Both the position numbers and the translations under genes were made by a program. The notes beneath the pieces were generated by a model that was not told the DNA's origin, ran no database searches, and worked only from the letters and a program-made list of their open reading frames with translations. Positions 1 through 6,401 of a DNA stretch of 11,593 bases are shown here, piece by piece. Numbering within the stretch: the first letter of the stretch is position 1; each line of letters opens with the position of its first letter. The DNA comes from Lachnospiraceae bacterium (GTDB lineage: Bacteria > Bacillota_A > Clostridia > Lachnospirales > Lachnospiraceae): the NCBI GenBank assembly GCA_031262285.1, contig JAISHZ010000271.1:1-11593 (forward strand), read 5' to 3'.

Positions 1-12
1 AACGCGTTAAAT

Positions 13-36
13 GGTTAGTGATTCATGTCACTAACC
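13..36. repeat. Perfect 9-bp inverted repeat (hairpin)
   Basis: GGTTAGTGA (13-21) and TCACTAACC (28-36) are perfect reverse complements separated by a 6-nt loop. No T-tract follows on either strand, so it is not a convincing intrinsic terminator. It could be a weak terminator of a gene left of the window or an operator-like palindrome. The symmetry is seen directly; any function is unknown. Confidence 0.5.
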
Positions 37-153
37 GACAGTGTAGTTAGTTTTGCGGACTATGTCAACTGGTATTTAATGGATTGCTAATGGCTAAGAT
101 GTGTGAATAGCAACTTCAAAAGTGCAAAATTGTGCAAATTGTAAAGAAAAAAG

Positions 154-182
154 TTGGCAAAGACGTAATCTTGTGATAAAGT
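154..182 (+). promoter_or_regulatory. Possible SigA-type promoter for the 231-518 gene
   Basis: TTGGCA (154-159) is followed after 17 nt by TAAAGT (177-182). A TG two bases before the second hexamer would make it an extended -10 element. It lies about 50 nt upstream of the ATG at 231. The hexamers match the consensus at 5/6 and 4/6 positions, so this is only a plausible candidate. Confidence 0.3.
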
Positions 183-230
183 GTTATAAGAAATGAAGTT
201 GATTTATGAGTGTGATAGTGAGGTGCGATC

Positions 231-518
231 ATGCAATCGTTGTATACGACGTTGAAGGTAAATAATGAAATTGAGTTGTGTGAAGTGGCTGGTGTGGAAT
301 GCAAAATCGCGATTGAAAAGGCGCTGTTGAATAAGCGAATCTCTTACTATATTCGTTGGCTTAGACCGTCTGTCTTTTTACGCAGGAAAAATGTCTGTAT
401 TATTTGCATCAACGACAATGTTCGTGAAGAAGCGGAAGCAGCAGTTCGTGCTGTATGCGATGAGACCGGTTATTCGGTACGTTTTTTGATGAAACGTTCT
501 CGCGTGGATTATTTATAA
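231..518 (+). CDS. Small conserved-looking protein of unknown function (95 aa)
   Basis: I do not recognise this protein as a named family. The ATG at 231 has a GTGAGGTG ribosome binding site at 218-225, five bases away, which supports the start. The product has no signal peptide or clear membrane helix. Residues 24-42 (ECKIAIEKALLNKRISYYI) could form a helix and strand, a short basic segment follows (45-53, RPSVFLRRK), then a hydrophobic strand VCIICI (55-60) and an acidic helix (63-75). This strand-helix-strand-helix order, with an opening about a value switching between related sites, loosely recalls small ferredoxin-like domains such as DUF2007, but that is a guess. It contains three cysteines in its middle (56, 59 and 76) and no zinc motif. 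It stands alone just upstream of a tRNA gene, on the same strand. Confidence 0.65.
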   Translation: MQSLYTTLKVNNEIELCEVAGVECKIAIEKALLNKRISYYIRWLRPSVFLRRKNVCIICINDNVREEAEAAVRAVCDETGYSVRFLMKRSRVDYL

Positions 519-545
519 ACAAGTCAATAATTTATAGAATTTTTG

Positions 546-574
546 TTGACAAGTCGAGAGCTGTTTGATAGAAT
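546..574 (+). promoter_or_regulatory. SigA-type promoter of the tRNA-Thr gene
   Basis: A perfect -35 hexamer TTGACA (546-551) is separated by exactly 17 nt from TAGAAT (569-574), a 5/6 match to the -10 consensus. Transcription would start near 581, a few bases before the mature tRNA 5' end at 587, which is a typical arrangement for a single tRNA gene. Confidence 0.8.
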
Positions 575-586
575 TGTCTTCGGTTC

Positions 587-659
587 GCTGCTGTGGCTCA
601 GTCGGTAGAGCGTCGCATTGGTAGTGCGGAGGTCACGGGTCCGATTCCCGTCAGCAGCT
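587..659 (+). tRNA. tRNA-Thr (anticodon GGT)
   Basis: The 73-nt sequence folds into a full cloverleaf. The acceptor stem pairs GCTGCTG (587-593) with CAGCAGC (652-658), and T659 is the discriminator base. The D stem is GCTC/GAGC (596-599 with 608-611). The anticodon stem is 613-617 with 625-629, including one G-T pair, and its loop TTGGTAG places the anticodon GGT at 620-622, which reads ACC and ACT threonine codons. The T stem ACGGG/CCCGT (635-639 with 647-651) closes a TCCGATT loop. The 3' CCA is not encoded. The gene has its own promoter and terminator, so it is transcribed singly. Its 3' end borders a decayed island, and tRNA 3' ends are common integration sites. Confidence 0.96.
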
Positions 660-668
660 TCATCATAA

Positions 669-710
669 AACGTCGTATTTGCTAAAAGACTAGTAAATAC
701 GGCGTTTCTC
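669..710 (+). terminator. Intrinsic terminator after tRNA-Thr
   Basis: The arms at 669-683 and 692-706 form a 15-bp stem with two G-T pairs and an 8-nt loop (684-691), ten bases after the tRNA. The downstream tract TTTCTCTTT is only moderately T-rich. Position and stem length make termination of the tRNA transcript the natural reading. Confidence 0.75.
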
Positions 711-966
711 TTTGCCTTATGTGATAACAAATTTCTATTATCACGCAATATATTTGATAGATATTCGACCAAACTCTTCCTAAATATGTTGAAATCTGAT
801 AAAATATGGACGTAGTTTTTGGTGGATTCAAGAGAGCAAAAAAATTCCAAAGTAGAAAGTATACGGAAATAGTTAGTCATACAACAATAGTATTTAAGCG
901 GTTTATCATAATGGAATGTATGAGGAAAAACCGTAATGATTAAAATCCGTTGCCGAATCGTTTTTT
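711..966. other. Intergenic stretch with no recognisable gene
   Basis: I see no supportable gene on either strand here. It is AT-rich with stop codons in all frames at short intervals. The only open stretch, on the minus strand, has no ribosome binding site and runs through the tRNA gene, so it is a shadow. CGGTTT (900-905) and AAACCG (928-933) form a short, imperfect inverted repeat of unknown meaning. Confidence 0.5.
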
Positions 967-1197
967 ATGCTTAGTGACGACATTCAAGACATAAAACTGT
1001 CCGAATCTTTAAATAGCGTAATGGCTCTATTTGTGGAGCAGATGAAAGGTTGCACCGACATCACAGATATCATTAAAAGTAGAGTCACCGAATGGATTGC
1101 CTCCCAGCCTTATATATTCAAGCTTTGTTTCGAAATATCCGGTGGGAAAGTGAGTGGTTTAAAAATCAATGGCGAACTCAATGGAATCCGGAATTAA
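967..1197 (+). CDS. Doubtful short ORF running into an S24 repressor remnant
   Basis: This 76-codon frame has no convincing ribosome binding site before its ATG, only a T-run. Its first 64 residues, which begin MLSDDIQDIKLSESLNSVM, match no family I know and contain no helix-turn-helix. The last twelve codons (from 1159, LKINGE) read as the start of an S24/LexA peptidase core, so the frame is probably a fused leftover rather than a gene. The upstream part could be the decayed N-terminal region of the same repressor or an unrelated piece joined by a deletion. I keep it only because it is open and in the same frame as the first part of the repressor remnant that follows. Confidence 0.25.
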   Translation: MLSDDIQDIKLSESLNSVMALFVEQMKGCTDITDIIKSRVTEWIASQPYIFKLCFEISGGKVSGLKINGELNGIRN

Positions 1198-1463
1198 GCT
1201 CATGATATCGTGATTGTACGTAAGCAAGAGGACGCTACATCCGGAGATATCGTGATCGCTTTAGTCAACGGTAACGACGTTACCTGCAGAGGCTTTTCAA
1301 GTATGCAGAAGGTATCAGATTGATGCCTGTTAATCCTTTATATGAACCGTTGTACATTACCAATCAAGAAATTATTGAACTACCAATACGAATTTTAGGT
1401 AAGTTATTGAAAATAGAAGAAAGTATACTTAACTTGATACCGCCGTTTCCAATTTGTCCTTAA
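1159..1463 (+). pseudogene. Decayed S24/LexA-type repressor, C-terminal half
   Basis: Joining three reading-frame pieces gives a recognisable S24 peptidase domain of a LexA or phage-repressor type regulator, which cleaves itself during the SOS response. Frame one gives LKING. One extra base around 1174-1176 and one missing base near 1195 disrupt what would read GDSMESGIKAHDIVIVRKQ, with GDSM the usual active-site serine motif. The segment from 1201 then reads DIVIVRKQEDATSGDIVIAL in frame. Another lost base near 1297 moves the rest to a third frame: KYAEGIRLMPVNPLYEPLY and then NQEIIELPIRILGKLLKIE, a typical C-terminal end of this family. Its lysine-bearing strand would lie near 1288-1299, in the damaged part. 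No DNA-binding domain is visible upstream. Three indels in about 300 bases indicate a dead gene. Alternatives such as sequencing error are unlikely given the missing N-terminus. Confidence 0.75.
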
Positions 1464-1478
1464 TACTGGTCTGTATAG

Positions 1479-1611
1479 GATGAAGAGGCGGAATATAAAA
1501 AAGTGTATTAGGATGTGCTTAGAATATGGGACATACTGCTTCGAGTATCACCGGCGAAGAAAACGCGACAAGAGAAGCCTAGAAACAACATAGACTATAA
1601 AAGGAGGGATA
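1479..1611 (+). pseudogene. Possible unrecognised reading-frame remnant
   Basis: In the same frame as the end of the repressor remnant, codons from 1479 read DEEAEYKKVY, a TAG stop, then DVLRIWDILLRVSPAKKTRQ and onward to about 1611. The amphipathic, protein-like composition across a single stop suggests a small decayed gene, but I do not recognise the family and no start is visible. Its end overlaps the ribosome binding site of the toxin gene. Chance is a real alternative. Confidence 0.22.
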
Positions 1612-1614
1612 CGA

Positions 1615-1854
1615 TTGAATTTTGTTTATTCAAAGGCAGCGCAAAAAAGTATCAAGAGTATCAATGAGCCGAATAGAAGCCGAATAAAGTATGGTATAGA
1701 ACATCTACCATTGGGTGATATTAAGAAAATACAGGGATATGATGATATGTTTAGACTACGAATAGGTGATTATAGAGTTTTATTTTACATCGATGATGAA
1801 ACTTTCTTCATAGCAGAAATTCTTCCTCGTGGAACTGTATACAAGCGGATATAA
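1615..1854 (+). CDS. RelE/ParE-family toxin, mRNA interferase-like
   Basis: This 79-residue protein has the size and layout of RelE/ParE-superfamily toxins, many of which cut mRNA at the ribosome or poison gyrase when freed from their antitoxin. The N-terminus MNFVYSKAAQKSIKSI gives the first strand and helix, and residues 47-59 (RLRIGDYRVLFYI region) form the conserved central strands, with arginines 47, 49 and 54 in the usual positions. The C-terminal ILPRGTVYKRI (69-79) matches the family end, where basic and tyrosine residues serve catalysis in RelE. The start is TTG at 1615, six bases after a strong AAAAGGAGGG site (1599-1608); no ATG lies nearby. The antitoxin follows after 16 bases, so the order is toxin first, as in HigBA-type loci. 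The gene appears intact although its surroundings are decayed. RNase versus gyrase action cannot be told from the sequence. Confidence 0.85.
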   Translation: MNFVYSKAAQKSIKSINEPNRSRIKYGIEHLPLGDIKKIQGYDDMFRLRIGDYRVLFYIDDETFFIAEILPRGTVYKRI

Positions 1855-1870
1855 TCGAAAGGAGACTTTT

Positions 1871-2065
1871 ATGGGAAAAGAAATGTTAGTAAGTTTACTT
1901 GATAACGTTGACGAAAAAGAATATGACACGCTTTATCGTGTACTCCTTAAGTTTGTGAAGTCCGTCCCTCCTCTTCCAGATGAAATTGACGCTTTCCAAA
2001 GAGCAAAAGAAGAAATTGCTCGCGGCGAGGTATTATCACACGAAGAGGTGTGGGCAGGGCAGTGA
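1871..2065 (+). CDS. Small antitoxin-like partner of the RelE/ParE toxin
   Basis: The 64-residue, acidic product begins MGKEMLVSLLDNVDEKEYDT and ends with an acidic helix and EVLSHEEVWAGQ. Similar short proteins accompany RelE-type toxins in Firmicutes and are taken as antitoxins that wrap the toxin with an extended C-terminal helix; the motif LPDEIDAFQRAKEEIARGE (36-54) is the probable toxin-binding segment. The start is the ATG at 1871 with AAAGGAG at 1858-1864, six bases away. An in-frame ATG at 1829 lies inside the toxin gene and lacks a ribosome binding site, so I reject it. The helical N-terminal half (residues 1-30) has no obvious DNA-binding fold, so autoregulation may depend on the broken HTH gene downstream, whose GTG start overlaps this stop codon (GTGA, 2062-2065). 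Confidence 0.75.
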   Translation: MGKEMLVSLLDNVDEKEYDTLYRVLLKFVKSVPPLPDEIDAFQRAKEEIARGEVLSHEEVWAGQ

Positions 2066-2386
2066 ATGATATGAGCATGGTATAAAGGGTGAATCTTTTA
2101 CAACTTTAAATAATCTTTGGGAAACGTCTAATCTTACTCAACCCGAGAAAGACGAAATACAATTTAAGATTGATCTTGTCGGCAAGATTATAGAAGCAAG
2201 AGAACAAAAAGGAATCTCACAAAAGAAATTGGCTGAAATGTCTGGCTAAAGCAACCAGTAATCGCTAAGCTTGAAGGGATGCAGGCGACACCGCAGATGG
2301 ATACATTATTTAGAGTATTGAAACCTTTGGGATACACTCTTGCCATAATTCCTGATAATCACGATGCCGAATTAATGCAGAGATAA
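2062..2386 (+). pseudogene. Frameshifted XRE-type HTH regulator (third TA gene)
   Basis: From a GTG overlapping the antitoxin stop, the frame gives VND, then apparently loses one T near 2069-2071. It resumes at 2070 as YEHGIKGESFTTLNNLWETS and continues to GKIIEAREQKGISQKKLAEM SG, then hits TAA at 2247-2249. One base further along, the other frame continues KQPVIAKLEGMQATPQMDTL and ends GYTLAIIPD...LMQR with TAA at 2384-2386. Restoring one T gives SQKKLAEMSGLKQPVIAKLE, a standard helix-turn-helix of the XRE/HigA antitoxin type of about 105 residues. Such proteins repress their toxin operon or act as the antitoxin. Two single-base losses mean it is probably inactive as read here. Its close coupling with the two genes before it suggests a three-gene locus. 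Confidence 0.82.
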
Positions 2387-2441
2387 TTTCATCCATCCGC
2401 CTTCTACGTTGATTGTATGTTGATAGAAATGGAGGATTAAC

Positions 2442-2642
2442 TTGAATAAGCCTGTTTTAAGTACCAATTATACCATGAAAGATATTCATATGCTGCGTGA
2501 ATGGAATTATGAACGTCGCAAAGATATGCCCCCGGATGAGTATTTAGCTGATATAGCGCGCGGTGCGGAGAAAGGACAGGAAATGATTGATCAGATTCGT
2601 CGTGAGAAATTCCCTAATCTCTTAGGTACGGAACGATATTAG
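2442..2642 (+). CDS. Small hypothetical protein (66 aa), antitoxin-like
   Basis: The 66-residue product is charged and probably helical. It starts MNKPVLSTNYTMKDIHMLRE and has a central basic-acidic stretch (NYERRKDMPPDEYLADIARG, 23-42) and a C-terminal helix with a lysine- and arginine-rich end. The TTG start at 2442 follows GGAGG (2431-2435) with a six-base spacer, a good site, so I believe it is translated. Small proteins with this type of N-terminal TxxDIHxxRExNYExxK pattern occur beside toxin genes in Clostridia, as I recall, but I cannot name the family. It follows the broken HTH gene by 55 bases and lacks an obvious toxin partner. It might be an orphan antitoxin. Confidence 0.55.
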   Translation: MNKPVLSTNYTMKDIHMLREWNYERRKDMPPDEYLADIARGAEKGQEMIDQIRREKFPNLLGTERY

Positions 2643-2655
2643 TTTATGGAAATGA

Positions 2656-2793
2656 GAGAGACTTTGTATAGCAAAAGCGAAAAAGCTACATGAAAGAGTT
2701 TTGGAGCGATCGTATACGGTCGCGGTACCCAAGAGCGAAAGTATAGAAGTGCGTGTACCGACGAGCGATGAAATCACGGAACCTTTTGTTTGA
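2656..2793 (+). pseudogene. Open remnant with 10-residue repeats
   Basis: A 45-codon frame is open from 2656 to a TGA at 2791-2793 with no ATG. A TTG at 2701 could start a 30-residue peptide, but the upstream GAAAGAG is a weak ribosome binding site. The frame reads ERLCIAKAKKLHERVLERSY and then TVAVPK/SESIEVRVPT/SDEITEPFV, three related ten-residue units (pattern: serine-rich turn, alternating hydrophobics, VPxS). The repeats at the DNA level are listed separately. I do not recognise the protein. It could be the tail of a lost gene or non-coding repeat sequence. Confidence 0.25.
2704..2785 (+). repeat. Three degenerate ~30-bp tandem repeats
   Basis: GAGCGA recurs at 2704, 2733 and 2763, with periods of 29 and 30 bases. 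Units one and two share GAGCGA, then GTATA eight bases in, then GTACC near the end; unit three keeps GAGCGA and a final GGAACC. The first unit also contains an 18-bp near-palindrome, GCGATCGTATACGGTCGC (2706-2723), with one mismatch. Function is unknown. Confidence 0.5.
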
Positions 2794-2864
2794 TAAACAG
2801 AACCATTGCAGGGAAATATACCCAAAGATAGATTGGGAAATGAAACGAAGATAGGAGTATTACG

Positions 2865-3656
2865 ATGAATTTTACCGGAACATCGGATTATGTGGCTAGC
2901 GAGGAAATGATGGCTAGCGTAAATGTGGCGATTGCGTTGGGTAAGCCGCTGCTTATTAAGGGAGAACCGGGTACCGGTAAGACGATGTTGGCGCAATCTG
3001 TCGCCGAGGCGTTGGGGATGCGGCTGATTATATGGAATATTAAGTCCACGACCAAAGCGCAGGACGGTTTATACGAATATGACACAATCAAACGTCTATA
3101 CGACAGTCAATTCGGAGTAGAAGGTGTCGATGATATTTCCAAATATATCAAATTGGGTAAGCTAGGAGAAGCTTTTGCCCAAGAAGAACAAGTGGTTTTA
3201 TTAATCGATGAAATAGACAAAGCAGATCTGGAATTCCCTAATGATTTATTATGGGAACTGGATCAAATGGAATTTTATATCCAAGAAACGCGCTCCACGA
3301 TCAAAGCGAAACATCGCCCTATCGTGATCATTACTTCCAATGCAGAAAAAGAGTTACCGGACGCGTTTTTACGCAGATGCATTTTTCATTATATTGCATT
3401 TCCGGATAAAGAATTGATGGAACAGATCGTACGGGTTCATTTTCCGCAAATAGAAGATCATTTGCTGACTTATACGATGAAAGCTTTTTGTGAAATCAGA
3501 GCGATCCGCGATATTCGCAAGAAGCCAAGTACCTCTGAATTGATTGATTGGATCTATGCACTACAAAGCGGCGGGATCCAGATTGCAGAGTTGAAAAGCA
3601 AACTGCCTTTTGTGGGGGTATTGATCAAAAAGGAAGAAGATCTTGCCTATCTTTAA
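2865..3656 (+). CDS. MoxR-type AAA+ ATPase
   Basis: The 263-residue protein is a single AAA+ domain of the MoxR group, ATPases that remodel or insert cofactors into partner complexes, usually with a VWA protein. Walker A is GEPGTGKT (33-40), Walker B VVLLIDEID (110-118), sensor 1 is the TSN segment with N159, and the arginine finger is in FLRRC (R170/R171). The region NIKSTTKAQDGLYEYD (58-73) fits the extra helical insert typical of MoxR proteins. A lid domain follows from about 175 to 263. The length is slightly below the usual 280-330. The ATG at 2865 has TAGGAG (2852-2857) seven bases before it. A CoxE-like VWA gene lies 115 bases downstream on the same strand, the classical pairing. No signal peptide or membrane segment is present, so it is cytoplasmic. 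CoxD is the best-known relative in this arrangement, but no carbon monoxide dehydrogenase genes are present here. Confidence 0.92.
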   Translation: MNFTGTSDYVASEEMMASVNVAIALGKPLLIKGEPGTGKTMLAQSVAEALGMRLIIWNIKSTTKAQDGLYEYDTIKRLYDSQFGVEGVDDISKYIKLGKLGEAFAQEEQVVLLIDEIDKADLEFPNDLLWELDQMEFYIQETRSTIKAKHRPIVIITSNAEKELPDAFLRRCIFHYIAFPDKELMEQIVRVHFPQIEDHLLTYTMKAFCEIRAIRDIRKKPSTSELIDWIYALQSGGIQIAELKSKLPFVGVLIKKEEDLAYL

Positions 3657-3771
3657 GCATGAAGGGTACAATACTCACGTTCGTTGAATAGTCTTTTATG
3701 CTTTTCAATACACATCACTTTAACGACATAGAGATTGAATTGTTTTGAATCATACAGAAAGGCGCAATTAG

Positions 3772-4971
3772 ATGTTTCAACGGTTTTTTGAGGCTCTGCG
3801 ATCGAAAGGACTCAAAGAATCCATGAGCGAATGGCTGACACTGCAAGAAGCTTTGGATAAGGGGCTGTGTGGCAGTTCTTTGTCGCGGTTTTATGAGATC
3901 TCACGGATGATATTGGTGAAAAGTGAGACGGATTTTGATCGTTTTGATTTGGCGTTTGGAGAAACTTTTCGCTCGGCGAACGTAGAACCGGAAGTAGGAA
4001 CGCAGATGCTTAGGTGGCTTGACAAATCTGATATGGAAGAATTGGCTCACGAAGAAGCGAGACATCATCTCAACCAAATGGAAGAAATACAGGTGGAGAA
4101 GGAAGATGTGGAGGAGAAATTCAAAAAACGCTTAAAAGATCAAGACAGTGAGCACAATGGTGGGAACTTTTGGATTGGAACCATGGGTAAAACCTCTTTT
4201 GGCAATATGGGCGGGAATGTCGGTGGGATACGAGTCGGAGGTAAAACCGGTTATCAATCTGCTTTTTCAGTGGTCGGAGCACGCAAATTTAAGGATTTTC
4301 GGGATGATCGCGTGTTGGATAATCGGCAATTTATGTTGGCTCTCCGCAAATTGAGGCAATTTTCCACGCAACCGGACATACCCGAATCAGAGTTGGATAT
4401 GGACAAAACGATCGACAAAACCTGCAAACAAGGCGGCTATTTACGTATTGTCATGAAAAAACCGCGGAAAAATACGGTGAAGCTACTCTTATTGATGGAC
4501 AGTGGCGGAACCATGATACCTTACAGCCGGTTGTTGAATGAGATTTTTCAAGCTATTCACAAATCGAACCATTACAAAGATGTCAAGACATACTATTTTC
4601 ATAATTGTGTATATAGTAAACTCTACAAAACGCCGGAGTGTGAGAATACGGATTGGGTAGATACGACATGGTTGTTACGCAATACGGATTCGGATTATAA
4701 AGTGATTTTGGTGGGGGATGCCGCTATGGCCCCGGAAGAATTGTATTCCGATTCGGGGAATTATCGAGGTCCGAATGGTGGATTATCGGGATTTGAATGG
4801 TTGAAGTTAATAAAAAAGCAGTACAAGAAATGCGTGTGGCTCAATCCCAAGATGGCTCAAGGGGACGCGCCATGGCGGGAAGCAGAAACAGCGATTAAGG
4901 AAATTTTTCCAATGTATAAACTTACCGTTGACGGACTTTCACGAGCTATGATAAAACTGATGAAGCGATAA
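3772..4971 (+). CDS. CoxE-like VWA-domain protein
   Basis: The 399-residue protein matches the CoxE/VWA group that partners MoxR ATPases. The N-terminal helical half (1-90) has the typical FFEALRSKGL and RFYEISRMILVKSE pattern followed by FDLAFGETF. An acidic, coiled-coil-like stretch is at 84-125. A glycine-rich block (GNFWIGTMGKTSFG, 131-144, to GGIRVGG at 151-157) is characteristic of this family. The VWA domain begins near 235: LLLLMDSGGTMIPYSR holds a MIDAS-like DSGGT (243-247), followed by YYFHNCVYSKLY and VILVGDAAMAPEEL (D316). The first MIDAS serine is replaced by glycine and the second by threonine; relatives commonly have DVGGSM, so metal binding is plausible but not assured. The ATG at 3772 follows AGAAAGG (3756-3762). 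It is cytoplasmic by sequence and likely acts in one complex with the upstream ATPase. Confidence 0.88.
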   Translation: MFQRFFEALRSKGLKESMSEWLTLQEALDKGLCGSSLSRFYEISRMILVKSETDFDRFDLAFGETFRSANVEPEVGTQMLRWLDKSDMEELAHEEARHHLNQMEEIQVEKEDVEEKFKKRLKDQDSEHNGGNFWIGTMGKTSFGNMGGNVGGIRVGGKTGYQSAFSVVGARKFKDFRDDRVLDNRQFMLALRKLRQFSTQPDIPESELDMDKTIDKTCKQGGYLRIVMKKPRKNTVKLLLLMDSGGTMIPYSRLLNEIFQAIHKSNHYKDVKTYYFHNCVYSKLYKTPECENTDWVDTTWLLRNTDSDYKVILVGDAAMAPEELYSDSGNYRGPNGGLSGFEWLKLIKKQYKKCVWLNPKMAQGDAPWREAETAIKEIFPMYKLTVDGLSRAMIKLMKR

Positions 4972-5104
4972 AAAAAGGAAAAGTACGATCCGTCCGGGAT
5001 ACACTTTCTTTGAAACGTAGATCAATGAATGCGTGAATCATAACGATAGAACACAAAAAGATACAATACATGAAATGACGCGACTTGCGTAGACAGGAGC
5101 AAAG
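4972..5104. other. Gap between the VWA gene and tyrS
   Basis: No terminator hairpin, T-box leader or gene is visible. TACAAT (5062-5067) resembles a -10 element but has no good -35 sequence 16-18 bases before it. The absence of a T-box leader before a tyrosyl-tRNA synthetase is worth noting because many Gram-positive synthetase genes have one. Confidence 0.45.
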
Positions 5105-6331
5105 ATGACGGTATTTGAAGAATTAAAAGCGAGAGGATTGTTAGCGCAGTTAACAGATGAAGAAAAGATCAAAGATTTGGTGGACAGTGGAAAGGCAACG
5201 TTTTATATAGGATTTGATCCGACAGCGGATAGTTTACACGTGGGGCATTTTATGGCATTGTGTCTTATGAAACGCTTGCAAATGGCGGGGAATAAGCCGA
5301 TTGCATTGTTGGGCGGCGCGACGGCTATGATCGGCGACCCTAGCGGGAGAACGGATATGCGGACGATGATGACCAATGAGATCATCGCACACAATGTAGC
5401 ATGCTTTGAGAAACAAATGAGTCGGTTTATTGACTTTTCGGATGGGAAAGCATTGTTGGTCAACAATTCCGATTGGCTGCTGTCATTGAATTATCTGGAA
5501 CTCCTGCGTGAAGTAGGTGTTCATTTTAGCGTGAATCGGATGTTGACGGCTGAATGTTATAAACAGAGAATGGAAAAAGGGTTGAGCTTTTTGGAGTTCA
5601 ACTATATGATCATGCAAAGCTATGACTTTTTGGAATTGTATCAAAAATACGGATGTCAAATGCAATTTGGCGGAGATGATCAATGGAGCAATATGCTGGG
5701 TGGTACAGAATTGATTCGGCGTAAACTCGGTAAGGATGCCTATGCGATGACGATCACCTTGCTGCTAAATTCTGAAGGCAAAAAAATGGGAAAGACACAA
5801 AAAGGAGCGGTTTGGTTGGATCCCAATAAAACCTCACCATTTGAATTCTTTCAATACTGGAGAAACGTACAGGATGGGGATGTCTTGAAATGTCTGCGAA
5901 TGCTGACGTTCTTACCCTTAGAACAAATAGAGGAAATGGATGCATGGGAAGGCGCCAAGCTCAATGAAGCCAAAGAGATACTGGCATATGAGTTAACCGA
6001 ACTGGTACATGGTACAGAGGAAGCAGAGAAAGCAAGACAAGGTGCCAGAGCACTATTTTCGACAGGAACAGCTGACCAAATGCCGATCTGGCAGATTGGG
6101 GAAGCGGATTTTAAGGACGATCAAGTCGATATCTTGGATTTGTTGGCCAAATCGGGACTTACCGCATCGCGATCCGAAGCAAGACGTGCCGTAGAACAAG
6201 GGGGCGTATCCGTCAACGGCGAAAAAGTAACAGATCCGAAACAAACCTTTTCTGCTGTCTCCTTTGAGGAGGATGGACTGATTGTAAAACGCGGAAAGAA
6301 AAACTTCCGGAAGATTGTGCAATCGGTATGA
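5105..6331 (+). CDS. tyrS: Tyrosyl-tRNA synthetase
   Basis: This class I synthetase attaches tyrosine to tRNA-Tyr in the cytoplasm. At 408 residues it is close to the ~420 usual for bacterial TyrRS. The catalytic domain carries the HIGH-like motif HVGH (45-48) and KMGKT (227-231), the counterpart of KMSKS. The tyrosine-binding residues fit the Bacillus enzyme: Y34, and Y167, Q171 and D174 with the known spacing. GGDDQW (189-194) is also conserved. An S4-type RNA-binding domain covers about 342-405 ([20 protein letters not shown]). The ATG at 5105 has CAGGAG at 5094-5099. It ends 128 bases before spoIVA. It is a complete housekeeping gene with no signs of decay and no visible tyrosine-sensing T-box leader. 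Confidence 0.97.
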   Translation: MTVFEELKARGLLAQLTDEEKIKDLVDSGKATFYIGFDPTADSLHVGHFMALCLMKRLQMAGNKPIALLGGATAMIGDPSGRTDMRTMMTNEIIAHNVACFEKQMSRFIDFSDGKALLVNNSDWLLSLNYLELLREVGVHFSVNRMLTAECYKQRMEKGLSFLEFNYMIMQSYDFLELYQKYGCQMQFGGDDQWSNMLGGTELIRRKLGKDAYAMTITLLLNSEGKKMGKTQKGAVWLDPNKTSPFEFFQYWRNVQDGDVLKCLRMLTFLPLEQIEEMDAWEGAKLNEAKEILAYELTELVHGTEEAEKARQGARALFSTGTADQMPIWQIGEADFKDDQVDILDLLAKSGLTASRSEARRAVEQGGVSVNGEKVTDPKQTFSAVSFEEDGLIVKRGKKNFRKIVQSV

Positions 6332-6401
6332 GTGTGACTATGCGGGATACCACCTATAACAGGTAACAACAGATCATCTTTTTTAACAAAACGATATTTT
6401 C

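Noticed and set aside
524..880. Long minus-strand frame of 118 codons across the tRNA
   Set aside because: It contains the GNRTRDLRTT antisense-tRNA translation typical of false ORFs over tRNA genes and lacks a ribosome binding site.
1204..1256. Direct repeat GATATCGTGAT (1204-1214 and 1246-1256)
   Set aside because: Both copies encode the DIVI that recurs in the S24 domain itself, so it reflects protein sequence, not a mobile-element repeat.
1829..1870. Upstream ATG as antitoxin start
   Set aside because: It lies inside the toxin gene without a ribosome binding site; ATG 1871 has AAAGGAG at proper spacing.
2705..2740. T-box-like sequence (GGGTACCGCG on the minus strand)
   Set aside because: It is on the wrong strand, lacks the full AGGGTGGNACCGCG core, a specifier loop and a synthetase gene downstream.
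2622..2996. Minus-strand frame of 124 codons over the repeat region and moxR start
   Set aside because: It overlaps the strongly supported moxR start on the other strand, has no ribosome binding site and no recognisable family.
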